Source: Guillardia theta CCMP2712
Lineage: Eukaryota; Cryptophyceae; Pyrenomonadales; Geminigeraceae
NCBI RefSeq assembly: GCF_000315625.1
Contig: NW_005434658.1
Coordinates: 826,400 to 890,399, forward strand
Direction: 5' to 3'
Length of the DNA stretch: 64,000 bases
How positions within the stretch are numbered: position 1 is the first letter of the stretch; each line of letters opens with the position of its first letter. A model generated the notes under the pieces. That model had not been told where the DNA came from. It saw only the letters and a program-made list of their open reading frames with translations, and did not search any database. The translations under genes were made by a program, and so were the position numbers. This document shows positions 41,326 through 53,927 of this stretch, one piece after another.

Positions 41326-43034
41326 TCACGCAGCAGCCCTTGCCTGCAGCCGCCTCACCCTCCCCTCCCGACACAAACAAGCAACAAGGTACTGGATGGT
41401 GGCCTCCACGAAGTTGAGATGACTGCCGTACTCGCTCTCAAAGTAGACGATGTGCCTGCACTCCCGTCAGCCCCTCGCACGTAGCGAGCAGACGGCTCTG
41501 CTTGCTCACTTGTTGTCATGCAGCTCATCCACCGGCAGCACCTGCCAGCACCTGCCAGTCTCACGGTAAGGGAGGCCGCAGCTCCTCGCATCACGTGCCT
41601 CCAGTCTCCTTCCGTGAAGAGCGGGTCGTCGCTGGACTGGAGGCAGAGCAGGGGGATGTTGACCTTGGAGATGAAGGGCCGGCTTGCAACCTGATTGTAG
41701 TACTCCTGCATGTCGTGGTAGCCGTACACTTGCTTCACCAGCACCTGCCTCAGCCCGCGTCATCCTCATGTCACGTCCCCCTCCCATGAGGCTCTGACCT
41801 CGTCCAGCTCCGAGTGCTTCGCAGCAGCAAGCGCCTTCTCCAGCTCGAAGCCCTCGACGTGCTCCCGCAGCTCCTCCCCGTAGTTCCTGAGGTACTCCTG
41901 GTGGAGGTACGTCATCCCCCGGCTGTAGACCTGCTCTCCTAGCGGAGTTTGCTCCAGCCGCTGCAGGTGAAGCTCGTACTCAAACCCGTTGCAGACCGAC
42001 AAGGCAGCGGTCAGCATGTGATCCTCCGCGTTCATCCCGATGTACTTGACTAGCTGATTTGACCCCATCGAGAACCCAGCAGCGAAGATCGGAGAGGTGG
42101 GGAACCGCTTGGAGGCATGGTAGATCGTCATGGTCATGTCCGTCAGGTCCACGGGACTCGACACCTTCCCGTTCTTCAGCGGGCAGTTGAACCCTCGCCA
42201 GTTCAGCACACACACTTTCCACCTGAGGGCCGTCAGGATTCTCTTGACGAAGCTGCGGATGTAATCTTTGTCGCTGTGCCCAGCCAGTCCTGGGAACACA
42301 CAGAGAACACACTCGCTCGAGGGTTCTCCGTCAGGACAGCAGTCGTTCGCCTCAGGGAAGGCCCAGTCGACGGCAAGAAGCCCTCCCGAGCTGTGACTGT
42401 ACGTCAGATGACTCTGCTATCAGGAGGCAGGGAACAACCTGTCGTACAGCTCCACTCTCTCATACTTGACTGAGTGCTCCACCAGAGTCGGTGCTGCACT
42501 GCATAGCATCGAGGAGTACCATGCTGGCAGCTTGTACTCTCCGAGCTTCTCCAGTTCGTTTACAAGCGCTTCGTTGAAGTCTGGGGCCACGTCACTCGCA
42601 CATGCACAGGGAGGAGGAGCAACGACCCGTCGGTTGGTAACAAGCAAAGTGCCGATGAAAGTTCCTCACGTGCAGCTGGATGAAGGTCAGCAAGAATGAC
42701 TCAAGCAAGGCACAGCGAGAGCGCCGACCTCTTTGCCGATCATTGAGCCCTCGAAGACGATGGGATGCTTCTTGGGAGGAGGGACATAATCTTCGGGGAC
42801 TAAGGATTCTCTGAACCCGTAGGGGATCTTCTTCTTCTTCTTCTTCGAGTCCTCCGTCCTCTCCGCCATCGACGATGCCATCGGCGATAGAGGGCTCAAG
42901 AGCTCGATCAAAGACCAGAAGCTCAACTCACTCTGCGAATCGCTTCCACTCTCCTTCCTGTCGTCTTCGACCCCGTTCTTCTCTCCAAAAGATTCCTCCT
43001 GCACATCCTTGCCCTTGCTCGCTGCGTCCGCCAT
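41326..43034 (-). CDS. ABHD1/3- or EMB8/YheT-like alpha/beta hydrolase
   Basis: ATG 43034 (ADAASKGKDVQEESFGEK). The hydrophilic N-terminus has a Lys run, then IPYGFRESLVPEDYVPPPKK, an exon with EYKLPAWYSSMLCSAAPTL, and the catalytic body: FPGLAGHSDKDYIRSFVKR, VCVLNWRGFNCP (oxyanion region), FAAGFSMGSNQLVKYIGM (nucleophile Ser in GFSMG, about 42070), SVCNGFEYELHLQRLEQ, SKVNIPLLCLQSSDDPLF (acid, about 41620) and HIVYFESEYGSHLNFVEATI (catalytic His, about 41410). Stop 41326-41328. The triad is complete. Family members are medium-chain phospholipases or esterases; substrate not determinable. Exon joins at 41.5-41.6 kb are approximate. A truncated copy lies at 36.7-37.2 kb. Confidence 0.78.
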
Positions 43035-43689
43035 GCCTTGCTGTATCAACAGGTTTGTTGCGTGATAGACCAGGCAATTTTGTCCAAGCCTTCACTGCAT
43101 ATCCTATTGCCCGATGGTCAGCGAGGAACGAGGTTCTACCAAAACAGATGTGTGCTTCCCGTGGACACAACCGATCACACAAGCATCTCAGGCACAGGTT
43201 GACCGAGGCATGTCTCATCGATACTGAGCTTTTCATCTATCTTGACATGAATCGCACCGTTCACTCTGACTTGTCATCGTTTGAGCTACACATCCTGACC
43301 CTCTAAAAACCGTGATGAAACACTATTTGCACCAGTACAATGAACAAAAAAAGCAGGTATATAGGTGTTTGCAGCCAGGGACGATAGGAGTGGCAGCATG
43401 TGGGCGTGCGCATGAGCGTAGGCGTCGGGGCGTGGGCGTGACATTTGCTTGAACTTGAGCTTGATCAGGATCTCAAGTGCGAGTCGAAGTTAAAGTTCCG
43501 GCATGGGAGCAGGAACAGGTCCGTTACAGGGACGAGGATGAGGAACAGGAGCAAAAGGAGCGGTAGGAACTGGCAGCAGCAGTGGATGATGATGATCAGG
43601 AGGAGGAGGAGGTAGATCGCTGGAATGTGAGGAGTACCCAGAGCACGATAACAGGAGGAGTACCATGAAAAGGAGGACGAAGGAGAGAA

Positions 43690-43975
43690 ATGCTACGAGA
43701 AGGAGGAGGATCAGCAACAGCAGCAGGGGCAGGGGCAGGGGCAGCAGCAGCAGGAGGAGGAGCAGCAGCAGGAGGAGGGGCAGGAGGAGGGCAGGGACAG
43801 GGGCAGGAGGAGGAGAAGCAGGAGAAGGAGCAGGAGCAGGAGAAGCAGGAGGAGCAGGAGCAGGAGCAGGAGCAGGAGAAGGAGCAGGAGCAGGAGGAGA
43901 AGGAGCAGGAGCAGGAGGATCAGCAGGAGCAGGAGGAGCAGGAGGAGGAGCAGGAGGAGGAGCAGGAGGACGGTT
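43690..43975. repeat. GCAGGA/GGAGCA hexanucleotide repeat tract
   Basis: About 280 bp of imperfect GGAGCA, GCAGCA and GGAGGA units, open in all plus frames (Gln/Glu, Ala/Gly or Arg/Ser) and in minus frames, so ORFs here are artefacts. Similar shorter tracts occur at 3885, 11706 and 50025. Confidence 0.8.
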
Positions 43976-44029
43976 GTTGTTCACTGTGCGATCCCACGGT
44001 GAATGATGCGACATCTCCCCCGATGAAAC

Positions 44030-44560
44030 ATACCAATGGGGTAGGGTACTAATTGATGACCCCTGATAATTTTTTATGATACCCCTTCAACTTCCAGATA
44101 TTTGACTGAGAATCAGGGGGTACAGGAATGATGTGACGGGGTGGAACAGGTAACTTCTGGGTAGTGCGCGAAGGGTGGGGTTACCAAAAGGGGGTGGTTA
44201 CCTTTAAAACACACGGCATGGGATCTAAGGGGTGGGGTGGGTTGATCTTTCTGAGGCGGATCAGGTTTGCTTTGAACTGTGACCTCCCCCCAAACCCCGT
44301 GTTCCCTGTCCACCCTACCCCCTGGAAATGACTGAATATTGCCTCCAAATTACCCCTCTGAGGACTACCAGCACCGGTACATGTTGCGACATCACCCCTT
44401 CATTTGCCTTGATTTGGTCTATACATTCCGGGATTTCTAGTACCCCCAACCCTTCAAATTCACATCCCACCATGCTCAACAATACCCCTACCGGTCATCG
44501 CATGGATGAAGGGAGGGTGGGGGTCAGAAAAACGCACCCCCCCACCCCCCTCTCTAAGGC
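44030..44560. repeat. GGGGTA/TACCCC-rich element with mirrored halves
   Basis: The left half (about 44030-44260) is G-rich on the plus strand (GGGGTAGGGTACT, GGGTGGGGTTACC). The right half (about 44280-44540) is C-rich (CCACCCTACCCCCTGG, ATACCCCTACCGG). No coding signal. It has the look of an imperfect large palindrome or two facing copies of the TACCCC-type element. Confidence 0.45.
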
Positions 44561-44962
44561 CTTGTTTGTCTGCAGGGCATGGAATGGTCGGGAGTGCGAA
44601 AGGCGGGAAGGGGAGCGAGGGGGAGGAGGATCAGGAGAAGACGAAGGGGAAGAGAGAAAATATGCCGAAGATGCCTCGAAAAGAGTGGGAAGAAGAAGCG
44701 CGAAGACGGCAAGAGGGGGGCGGAGGGAAGCAAAGTCATGGAGGTAACAGCTGTGTGGAAAGGAAACATGCTACTGAAGTCCGTGAATGTTGGAGGCTAA
44801 CTGTTATTGATTGCCAGATGGGATAAAGATTCAACATCGAAGGATTTGTGATTGCTTTGAAGAATCTTTTCCTTGATGTTAAGGGGGTTTCGAACAAATT
44901 CGGAACCACATACTTAACTTTTCCAGGAATTGTGACAAATCTGCTTGTAAAGGACGAGGAAG

Positions 44963-47900
44963 ATGCCGCAAGCAACTCCAGTGATTGATATCAATTATGG
45001 AGCTCCAGGCTACATTGTAAATTTCGTGTTATTCTCTGCTCTTTTCGTCTTCAATGCTGTAGTCTACATAAGAAGCCGACTGCAGGCGAAACGATTCGCT
45101 GATCATTGCGTCTACCTGCCCAATGAAAATCAGACGCAGAAAGGATATCGCCCTTCGAGGCTGGGAAGATCCTGTCGAGCCCTTTCAGTGATCTTCTTGA
45201 TTTGGATGCAATGCTCTCTGATCATCACTTTCCTGTCAAATTATCAGCACTACTGGCCTTACTCGCCTGGCAAAGGAGAGGAAAACAAGCATGTGACCTG
45301 GGATTCCTTCACACGAGCCTTCCTCTTGCCGTGGATTACAACCTTCTTGCTTCTTGTAGGGCTCCGGCGACACCATTCCTCTCTTGCTATATTCTACATG
45401 TGCCCGTGCTCGCTCGAAAGAGCGACCCATGTCAAGGTACACAGCAGCATCGAGGATGAGAACGGAAACCGTCAGGACTTTGAAGACGTTGTTCCCGTAT
45501 CCATCACAGCGAGGAATCTCCGCATGATCGAGTGGCAGCTGCTTCGTTACGTGTACTGCAGCTCCAAGGATGCCTTCACTTCGGATCCCCAGTACGACAA
45601 CGATGATGACGAGGGTATGAAGGTTGAGCGAGACATCACGGGGGTTTGGGCGAACGAGATGCACAGGAAAGGAGGAGTTTCCAGCGAGATGGCCTCTGTT
45701 ATGCTGGATGGTCCTCAGGGGCGAAATGAGATCACTGTGCACATCCCCTCGATCCTTGAAGGGTGCGTGACAGAGTTCTTCTCGTTCTTCTACATCTATC
45801 AGTTCTTTGCGGTGACCCTCTCCTTCTACTGGGACTACGTCTCCGTCGGGCTGATGATGTCCCTGCTGGTCCTGACATGTGGCGTCATCAAGGTTTACAC
45901 CGAGAGGATGCAGAGATTGAAGATGAAGGAAATGGCGACCTTGGACGAGACGATCTTGGTCTTCCGGGACAACCAGTGGAAGAGCGTTGACTCCCATGAA
46001 GCGTGTGTGGGAGACATCCTCTGTCTGACTTCCAAGCTGGAGGATGAAGACGCTGAGAACGAGAATCATCCTCATCACCGACCGCTGCTGACAGCAGACT
46101 GCATCTTGATCAGTGGCTCTTGCGTGGTCGACGAGTCTCTACTGACTGGAGAAACCATGCCCATCCAGAAGTTTGCTGTGTCCGAAGACAAGCGTGTGCG
46201 CATCCCCGATAGCGCCGAGCACAAGAAACAGTGAGGAGAACTCGAACGCTGCGTCATGCCTGACACGAGCTGTGTTCAGCTTCTTGTTTGCAGGGACTTG
46301 CTTGCTGCATGCTGGAGGAGCGGATCAGACGGAGCTGCCGGATCACGTGTCCGAAGGAGGGCTTGCAATCGTCACCCATGTGGGACCTCGGAGCACGCGC
46401 GGGATTCTCCTGCGGACTCTTCTCTTTGGGTCCTCTACTCGACTGCACATCGTAGCCGAGGCTCAGGTGAAAGTTTGAAACGTTTTCTCCTCAGTCCCTG
46501 TCCTACCCTCTCAACCTCTCTCAATCCTTCACTCCTCCCCTCCTCTCACCTCCTCGCAAGTGCCCCTCTTCTCCTCTCTCCTGACCCTCACCTCCCCCCT
46601 CCTTATCTGTTTCATTCTGCTGACTTTGATCACAAAAGTTTGTCCTGGCATTGCTGGTTTTCATCGCCTTCTGGGATTTCCTTGCTGTCAACTTGAACTA
46701 CGAGTTCAACTTGAGCTCAGTCCTTGCTGCAACTTTCATGCTCATCTCCATGGTCTCTCCGCTGCTCAGCGTCGCTGTGCTGGGCGGTCAGCTGGCCTCA
46801 GCCCAGCGGCTCAACAGGAAGAAACCGGCGAAGGAGACGCGTGAGCAAGAGGAAGGAGAGCAAGCTTCAGCAGACGAGACGATCCAGATCTACGTGAGGG
46901 ATGTCGACAGGATGGCGCTGGCAGGGAAGGTGAGGAGAGAAGTTTCAATGTTCGATGTTGTGAGACGTTTGTGCAAGATTGACCTCATGTGCTTCGACAA
47001 GACCGGGACCATCACCAAGACCGGGCTCGACCTCATCGGCTTCCTGCCTGCTAGCAACAAGTCGGAGACGAGAGCGTCCTGGGAGGAGCTCCATCCCCTC
47101 GAAGGCTACGTGGCAGGAGGGGAGGAGCTGGATGAGCTTCTGGCTGCTGCCCTGGCGCTGACGCACACAGTCTCTCGGCTTGGGAAGCAACTGATAGGAC
47201 ATCAAGTCGAGCTGAGGATGGTAGAGGCAGCGGAGCAGCTGGGGTGGAAGTACGAGGAGGGGATGAAGGCAGCCAACGAGTGGACGATCGTCAAGCAGTG
47301 GACGTTTGATCATCAGACCATGACCATGTCAGTCCTCACAGCGAAGGAACGCGGCGATGAGAAGAAGTGAGCCTGTTGTGTTTGCCTGCCTCCCTCACGC
47401 GTGCTGTCGCTCAGGAACCTTGTCTTTGTCAAAGGATCGTTTGAGGCTGTCAGCACAAGGTGCTCGCCGAAGCTCGATGACAAGTGGAGGAGAGCTGTGG
47501 AGTTGCACTCGAAGAGGGGTAACGTTATGATGCGCTCCTCTCTCTCTAGCAACCTGACAGTCGTTGTCAGGTTGCTACATCATCGCGATCGCCTGCAAGA
47601 ATGTCGATGACGATCAGATCCTGACCATCAGCAGACAACAAGCAGAGTCCTCGTTGACTTTCCTGGGACTCATCGCATTCCGAAACGAGCCCAAGGTGAC
47701 CACCTCCTGCTTCCTGCCTCCTCCTCCTCTGACCGACTCTCCCCCGACAAAGGTCGATAGCGCAGACTGTATCTCACAGATGCAGCATGGAGGAGTGGAG
47801 TGCGTCATGGTGACAGGTGCGGTAGCGGAGTTTCGGACCTGGTGTCGTGGCTGACTTGCAGGTCTCTTGTTATAACAGGGGACTCTGCTTTGACTGGAGT

Positions 47901-50029
47901 TGCGGTTGCCAAGACCGTTGGTATCATCCCTGAAGACCACTTTGTGTTCGTTGGGAAGTTGGATGATAAGAAGAATCTGTCGTGGACCCAAGTGGTTTCC
48001 GAGGAGCGCAAGCCGGCAGGCGAAAAGGATGCTGAGTCAGGGAGAGCAGCGGAGAGTGCAAGAGACGGGGAGAAGACGAGGGAGGAAGGGAAGAGGGACG
48101 ACGAGCGAGACGAAAGCTCGATGAAGACAAGTCTGGTTGTCAGTGGAGATGTCTTTGAACACCTCCTCAACAACGGATCCATGGGCGAATTCCTTCACTG
48201 CCGGTGATATCCCTTCCCTTCCCATCCCATTCCATCCTTTCCTGTTCCTTCCTTTCCCTTTACCTCCCTTCCCTTTCCCTCCTCCTCTCATCTTCAGTGT
48301 GCTTCATCTTCTCTTCTCCCTACTCTTCGCTTCACATCTTCATCTCTGCCTCGACTCCTCTCACGCTTCTTTGCCAGCAAGTCTTGCCGAGTGCGAGGAC
48401 GTTCAACCTGCGAGTGTCCGCGGATCCGTGTGTTCGGCCGGATGACTCCCCATCAGAAGGTGCAGGTTGTTCGAGAGTTCGCCAACAACATGAGAACCGT
48501 CGGGATGTGCGGGGACGGAGGGAACGACAGGTAATGGCGACGACGACTCTGGTCTCCTTTCTGATGCTGAATGGCAGTGGTGCCCTGAGATCGGCTCACG
48601 CTGGGCTAGCACTGTCGGGTAAACAGACTGATCACCCCTCCTCCTCCTCCCCTCCCTGCCGGCCTTCCTCCTTCATTGCTCCCTCCTCCTTCTTCCCTCC
48701 TCGTCTCCTCCTCCCGTTACCCTTGACGTCTCTTCGATTTCAGGTCGAGCAGAAGCTTCCGTGGCAGCTCCGTTCAGCACGGACAGTGACTCCCTCGCTG
48801 CTCTCACTCTCCTTCTCAGTAAGTCTCGAACAAGCTTCCCCTCCAGTCTCCTCCTCTCCTCTTTCTCCTCCTTGGTTCACCCCCTCCTCGCCTGACATGG
48901 CTTCAGGGGAAGGACGGGCTTCGCTGTGCACATCATTTGCTGCCTATCGCTTCCTTATCGTCCGTGGAATTGTGTGGACTCAGGTATGTCAAGGAGGAGA
49001 GGATGTTGGCAAAGATGGACAAGGAGGAGGAGGGAGTGAAAGTGAAGGTAGAGGCTGTGGTGGTGGTGGTGGTGGTGGTGTAGGAGGCAACGAGTGAATC
49101 CTTTTGAACAGGCGAAAAACATCATGTTTCTCATAGCTGGGCTGTACCTCCCTCCCCTTGGCTACCTCTACCTTGACCTCGTCTCCACCTCCCTCTTCCT
49201 CTGGTGCTCAACTCTCCCGATCCTTGCTCGTCCTCACTCTTCCCCCAGGGCAATCTCCTTGTCGAAGCCTTCCAGTCGACTATCTCCGCGCATCCCGGAG
49301 GTAAGAACTCGCTGCAGAGAGAGGAGGGGCGAAGGAAGAATGGATATTTTGATGATGATTCGCATTGAATATTGTGATTGTGATGCTACGACTCTGAGAT
49401 CATCATGTTGGTTTTCAGGGATCTTTGTTGGGTCCACAGAATGTCATCTCAGCAACCATATCTGTCCTTCTCTACCTCTCCATTCTGGGTATTCTTCTCG
49501 CCGTTTTGTTCACCCGGTAAGATGCAACACACAACAATGATGATGGTCATGGTGATAGTGCTGATGGTGATTGCAGTTCATGGTTCAAACCCTTCCAGAG
49601 TGGCGACGCCTTGTGAGTGTTCTAACCTGGACCTATCGACTCCCTCACCTCCTCCTCCCTTCACCTCAGGTACAAATGGCAAACCCGGTCGGACAACTAC
49701 GAGTCTCCTCTCTTCTTCATCTGGGCCATATGGTTCACTGTCGACCTCGCTATCGTCTACTCTAACGGACATCTCTACCGCCTGCCGTGGTGGAAGAACA
49801 TGGTTTCACCTCGTCTCGCTGCTCTGCTCAACTGACAAGATCTGACAGGCTCTTATCGTCGTCTCTGTCCTCATGGCAACTCCAATCCTCCTCCTCCTCC
49901 TCCTCAACGGCACAGACTACAACTGCGCCTTCAAGGTCGTAACAGGGGGGTCTGAAGAACGAAAGAGGGGAAGGGGAGGGAGTCTGGTTAGTATGGAAAA
50001 TGAAGAGGAGGGGAAAGGGTAGGAGCGGC

Positions 50030-50062
<33 letters not shown>

Positions 50063-50818
50063 CGGAGCCGGAAGAGGAGCCGGAAGAGGAGGAAGAGGAG
50101 GAGGAGGAGGAGGAGCAGGAGCTGATGAGTTGTGACTGTTATCCTTCCAGATCAACTGCGACATGATAACATACTTCAAGATCAGCTCGTCTCCTGTCAA
50201 CAAGATCCTCTTCCCCTATGAGAGAATCGGCGGCAACGAATGGTACGCGCCGAGTGAAAACACCTTCTACTCGCACAACTTCAAGGTATCTACTTCGACT
50301 CACTTCCTCCTTCTCCCTTTCCCTTGTCTACCTCTCTCTTCACCCCATCCCCTCCTTTCCATAGACCTCTCCAATCCTGTTCTCCCGGATACCTCCCTCC
50401 CTCTCTCATTTCTCACGACTCAACATCAGGTTGTCTTTTTGGTTGTGCTGGGGCTGGGCAGCTTGTTCCATGCAGTGGTCTATTCAAAGGTGATCTTGGG
50501 CCCGGTCGTACAGGTCAGTGTTTGTAGAGGAGGATGCCTCCAAGATGAGAGTTGGAGAGCAGGATTGGATCCCCAACAGGCTGAAATGGAACGACTCGTC
50601 GGCGCAGATCTTGTTTGAACTGATGTCTCTCAAGTTTCACCATGTGTACAGCCTGCTGCAGACAAGTCTGTTCAGCTGGTGATGAGCGGCCACTTGTCTT
50701 CTCCTCTCTGACATGTTGCTTTCGTCTCAGCTTCTTCAAGTTCGGCGGCAAAGTTCCCATGCAGCGTGAGGACCAGGACATGCAGCCGATGACGAAGAGC
50801 TCATACAGCAATGAGTGA
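44963..50818 (+). CDS. P5-type (orphan) P-type ATPase, atypical TM4 motif
   Basis: ATG 44963; stop TGA 50816-50818 (ends TKSSYSNE). Two N-terminal membrane helices (GYIVNFVLFSALFVFNAVVY; LSVIFLIWMQCSLIITFL) are followed by EITVHIPSILEGCVTEFFSF and a second helical pair. The actuator motif is VVDESLLTGETMPIQKF (about 46120-46170), TM4 lies near 46740, and the phosphorylation motif CFDKTGTITKTGLD has its Asp codon at 46996-46998. N-domain KGSFEAV; VMVTGDSALTGVAVAKTVG; RVFGRMTPHQKVQVVREF; MCGDGGNDSGALRSAHAG; then C-terminal helices (KNIMFLIAGLYLPPLGYLYL). Gene order and motifs fit P5 ATPases (ATP13A/Spf1 type). TM4 reads SPLLSVAV where P5A has PPELP and P5B PPALP. About fifteen exons. Confidence 0.85.
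50025..50130. repeat. GGAGCA/GGAGGA tract in a P5-ATPase intron
   Basis: Imperfect hexamer and trimer units (GCAGGA, CCGGAAGAGGAG, GAGGAG) in a late intron, ending a few tens of bases before the acceptor of the exon that begins INCDMITYFKISSS. Confidence 0.75.
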
Positions 50819-51094
50819 AGATGTCACACCGTCGATTTCAAACTCCCTAAATCTCAACATGCTACCTTGTAAAGTTTACCTACCTTTTATCGTTCTTGCT
50901 CCTTGATGTATCAAATCAGAAACAGGTCCAACTGAGTTACTTCTCCCGTTCTCCGGTTCTCTTCCTCTCTTGTCCTTCCCCGCTCTCCTCCTCCTCCTCC
51001 TCCTCGTCTCTTAAGTTCTCTTCGTCTTCTCCTGTCTTGTTGTTCTCTTCATGTCAGAAATGGCGACCCCGATCATGAAAAGGGCCACTGGAGG

Positions 51095-51440
51095 TGAGGG
51101 GTCTTATCGCCCTTGAATGTTTCAAAAAGTAGGGGTGGGTGCCTGGGAAGTAGAAGATGGGGGTGCTCAACAGAAATAGGGGGTAGGGTCCTCTCGAAAT
51201 CAGTGCAGAACGCAAAAAAATATTTCTGGACAGGAGGTACATAATGGGTAGGGTGGTGAGGGGGCCAAAACACCCCCAGGGGTGGTTGTTTTTGAGACAT
51301 GCATACACGGGTACATGACCTTTTTTTTCTGAAAGAGACTCGGAAACATATGAAAAATCAGGGTAGGGGTGATGATATTTATACGTACCGGTGTATTTTA
51401 TAACCAAATTACCAGTGATTTATGGGTAGGGTAGAGAATT
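51095..51440. repeat. GGGGTA/GGGTAGGG-rich intergenic element
   Basis: Repeated AGGGGTGGGTG, GGGGGTAGGGTCC, GGGTAGGGTGG and AGGGTAGGGGTG words over about 350 bp, in opposite orientation to the stretches at 5605 and 27680. Lies between the P5-ATPase and the EEP nuclease gene. No coding signal. Confidence 0.45.
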
Positions 51441-51791
51441 CTTGAGAGGGCGATACAAAGAGAAGTGGCAGGGATGGCGGGAGCAGGGAGCAGTCGGAGG
51501 AGGGGAGGGGAGGAGGGGAGGAGGAGAGGAGAGTGAGATGGTAGAGTAGAGTAGACTAGGTGCAGTGAAGCAGAGCAGAGAATGGCACGAGGGTGAAAGA
51601 AAGTTGAGATGGGTGTGTAGACGACGACGGAGGGGAGGGGAGAGGGGAAGGGCGAGGAAATGCAATAGTGGAGAGAAGCTAAGATTAGAGGAGAACAGGA
51701 GTCAAATGCAGCAAAGCTAGGGTGGAAAAGTTTGTAAAGGATGAGAAGAGTATATTGCATGAGGAGAAGATTAAGTATATTGAGGGGTTGA

Positions 51792-53801
51792 ATGGCTATC
51801 GGGTGCACGCGAGCAGGGAAGGGATTCAAGACAAATTATGATATGGTTCTGTACCTCAACGAAAGGAAGCTTGAAGGAGGGGCAAAAGAGTGGCAAAGAC
51901 AGGGATTGGACATGAATTTCTTTTCCTTTCTCGGCATCGCTTACCCTCTTCGCTTCACAGGGGCTGTCTATCCAGGGGAGGCCTGGAGCTCTCATCTTGT
52001 CTCATCTCCCCATCCTGCGCATCATGGACGAGCACCCGAAGGCTTGAGCCTCATCCGTCACCCTGAAGACAACCTTGCTCACATGTCCGCGAACCCGTTC
52101 TTGCCCTTGCAGTTTGTCAATGAGATGCAGCACAACCCTTGGTTGCGCCATCCCAAAGAGCAGAATGACAACAGGCCGAACAATCAGCCGCGGACGAACC
52201 GGCTGGCTGGTCGCAGATGGCTCAGATCTCCTGCTTGTCATTCTCAAGACATCACTTCGAGCGATTTCAAGTTCAGGATCGCGTCTTACAATGTGCTGGC
52301 CCAGTGCTATGCTAAGAACAAACACTTCACTCGAAGCAAGGCTGAGCATTTGCGATGGGACGTGCGGAGGAGGGCTCTAGTGGAGGTGATCCACGAGCTG
52401 GATGCCGACATCGTCTGCTTGCAGGAGGTTGACAATTATGAGAAGTTCTGGCTGAAAGAGATGAGGAAGTTGGGTTACACTGGCTGCTACAAACAACGCA
52501 ACAGTCCAGCGAAGTTTGATGGATGTGCGACTTTCTTCAGATCTACGGCCTTTGAGTGCATGTCAGTCAGCTCGATTGAGTTTGATAGCGAGCCGGATGC
52601 CGGGGGGGGACAGCAGGTGGAAGGACACCCAGACTTTGCAACGCACAATGTTGCACTGCTCACTATGCTACGGCCACGTAGGTCTAGTAATGTAAATAAG
52701 TGTTGTATGTGTCTTGCAAACGCGCACCTGTTCTGGGACCCAACGTATGAAGAGTTGAAGATAGCGCAGGTTGTTCTTTGCGAAGGTGTGTGGATTGAAG
52801 CTTACGAACCTGATCCAGGCACGGGCCCTTGTAAAAGCTGCCGAGGAGCTATCTACATCTTCGGAGAGCAAATCTTCGATTGGCTGGATCCCCATCATCC
52901 TTGCTGGGGACTTCAATTCTACTCCTGAATCGGAAGTGTACAGGTATGTACTGACCCCTCCTCGTCTACCTGGCTCTGAGCTCTACGGCATGCAGGTACC
53001 TCACCCGGGAAGCCGGCTTCTCGTCGTCATATGTTGCCTGTGGTCTGGAATGGAAGCAGATGGAGACTATTTCGCTTTCAAACACGCAATTCAGCCAGTC
53101 ACAATTTGAATTCAAGACGCCAGAGAAGAAAAATCCGAAAGGAGAAGTCCAATTACAATCGGCAGAGTCCTCGTCCCCTGAGCTTGCGGCCAAGAGCGGT
53201 GAGTGCAACGCTGGTATTGCCAACGGAGGCCTTCTCTTCGCCAAACCTTTGGATCCTAACTCGCCAGTGTTCAAACCAAGCTCTCCTAGCATGTACGTCC
53301 TTTTGGTTAAAATCTGGCTCTTTCTCAAAAACCTTCTCGCAGGTACAAAGCGGACTCACGGCAAAGGAGCAACGGAGACTCTGCGGGGGGAAAGGAGGCA
53401 AGGCCAGCAGGAACAGCCCCTGGGATCGAGCCTGCTTTCACCAATTACAGGCAAGATGCAGATCGGTTTCTTGTTCCTCTCACGTGTTACGCAGAGACAT
53501 GTTTCACGGAACGATCGATTACATCTTGTTCCGCGCTATTCCCACCCCCAAGGTGATTGATGATTGGTTTTGTTTCTTCCTCACCCACCCGTTACCTCAG
53601 AGACCGCCGTCTCACTCAGGCAACATCCAGGCTGTGAGCTGTTTGTCCATGATCAGCGAGTTAGAGGCACAGAACCAGGTGAGGCATCTCTTGGAGCTGT
53701 GAGCTGGTCTCATGTTTGGGCAGGGTGGGGGGCTTCCGAACCTCAAGCATCCGTCGGATCACCTACCGATCGCTGTAGAGTTGATGATACAATTCCCTTA
53801 G
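51792..53801 (+). CDS. CCR4/Angel/nocturnin-type EEP-family nuclease (probable mRNA deadenylase)
   Basis: The frame opens at ATG 51792; the N-terminal 150 residues are poorly structured. The EEP catalytic domain follows: FRIASYNVLAQCYAKN (Asn of the first motif), DADIVCLQEVDNYEKFW (catalytic Glu, about 52425), FDGCATFFRS, CLANAHLFWDPTYEELKIAQ (His/Asp, about 52720-52768). After an intron: ARALVKAAEEL and PIILAGDFNSTPESEVY (about 52900), then YLTREAGFSSSYVACGL, a Ser-rich insert, MFHGTIDYILFR (about 53500) and, in the last exon, LPNLKHPSDHLPIAVEL with the SDH motif; TAG 53799-53801. All EEP signature residues are present, so it should be an active Mg-dependent 3'-5' exonuclease of the CCR4 branch. 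No LRR domain, unlike CNOT6. Confidence 0.85.
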
Positions 53802-53927
53802 CTAGTCGAGTAACGCAGCGTTTACTAGAGCTCAGTTGGTTAGTTGATGGGAGACAGTCTGTCTCTGCGTATCCCCATCCTTGATCCTATCGGATTGCTG
53901 CCCTGGTTTTATGTCCCGCCTGACGCC

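Noticed and set aside
43490..44052. ORFs encoding poly Gln/Glu, Ala/Gly and Pro/Ala proteins
   Set aside because: All frames of a hexanucleotide tract are open; no start context, splice sites or non-repetitive coding sequence.
53816..53900. tRNA-like A-box (GAGCTCAGTTGGTTAG)
   Set aside because: The D-stem does not pair, no GGTTCRANYCC B-box lies at the right distance, and no anticodon arm or acceptor stem forms.
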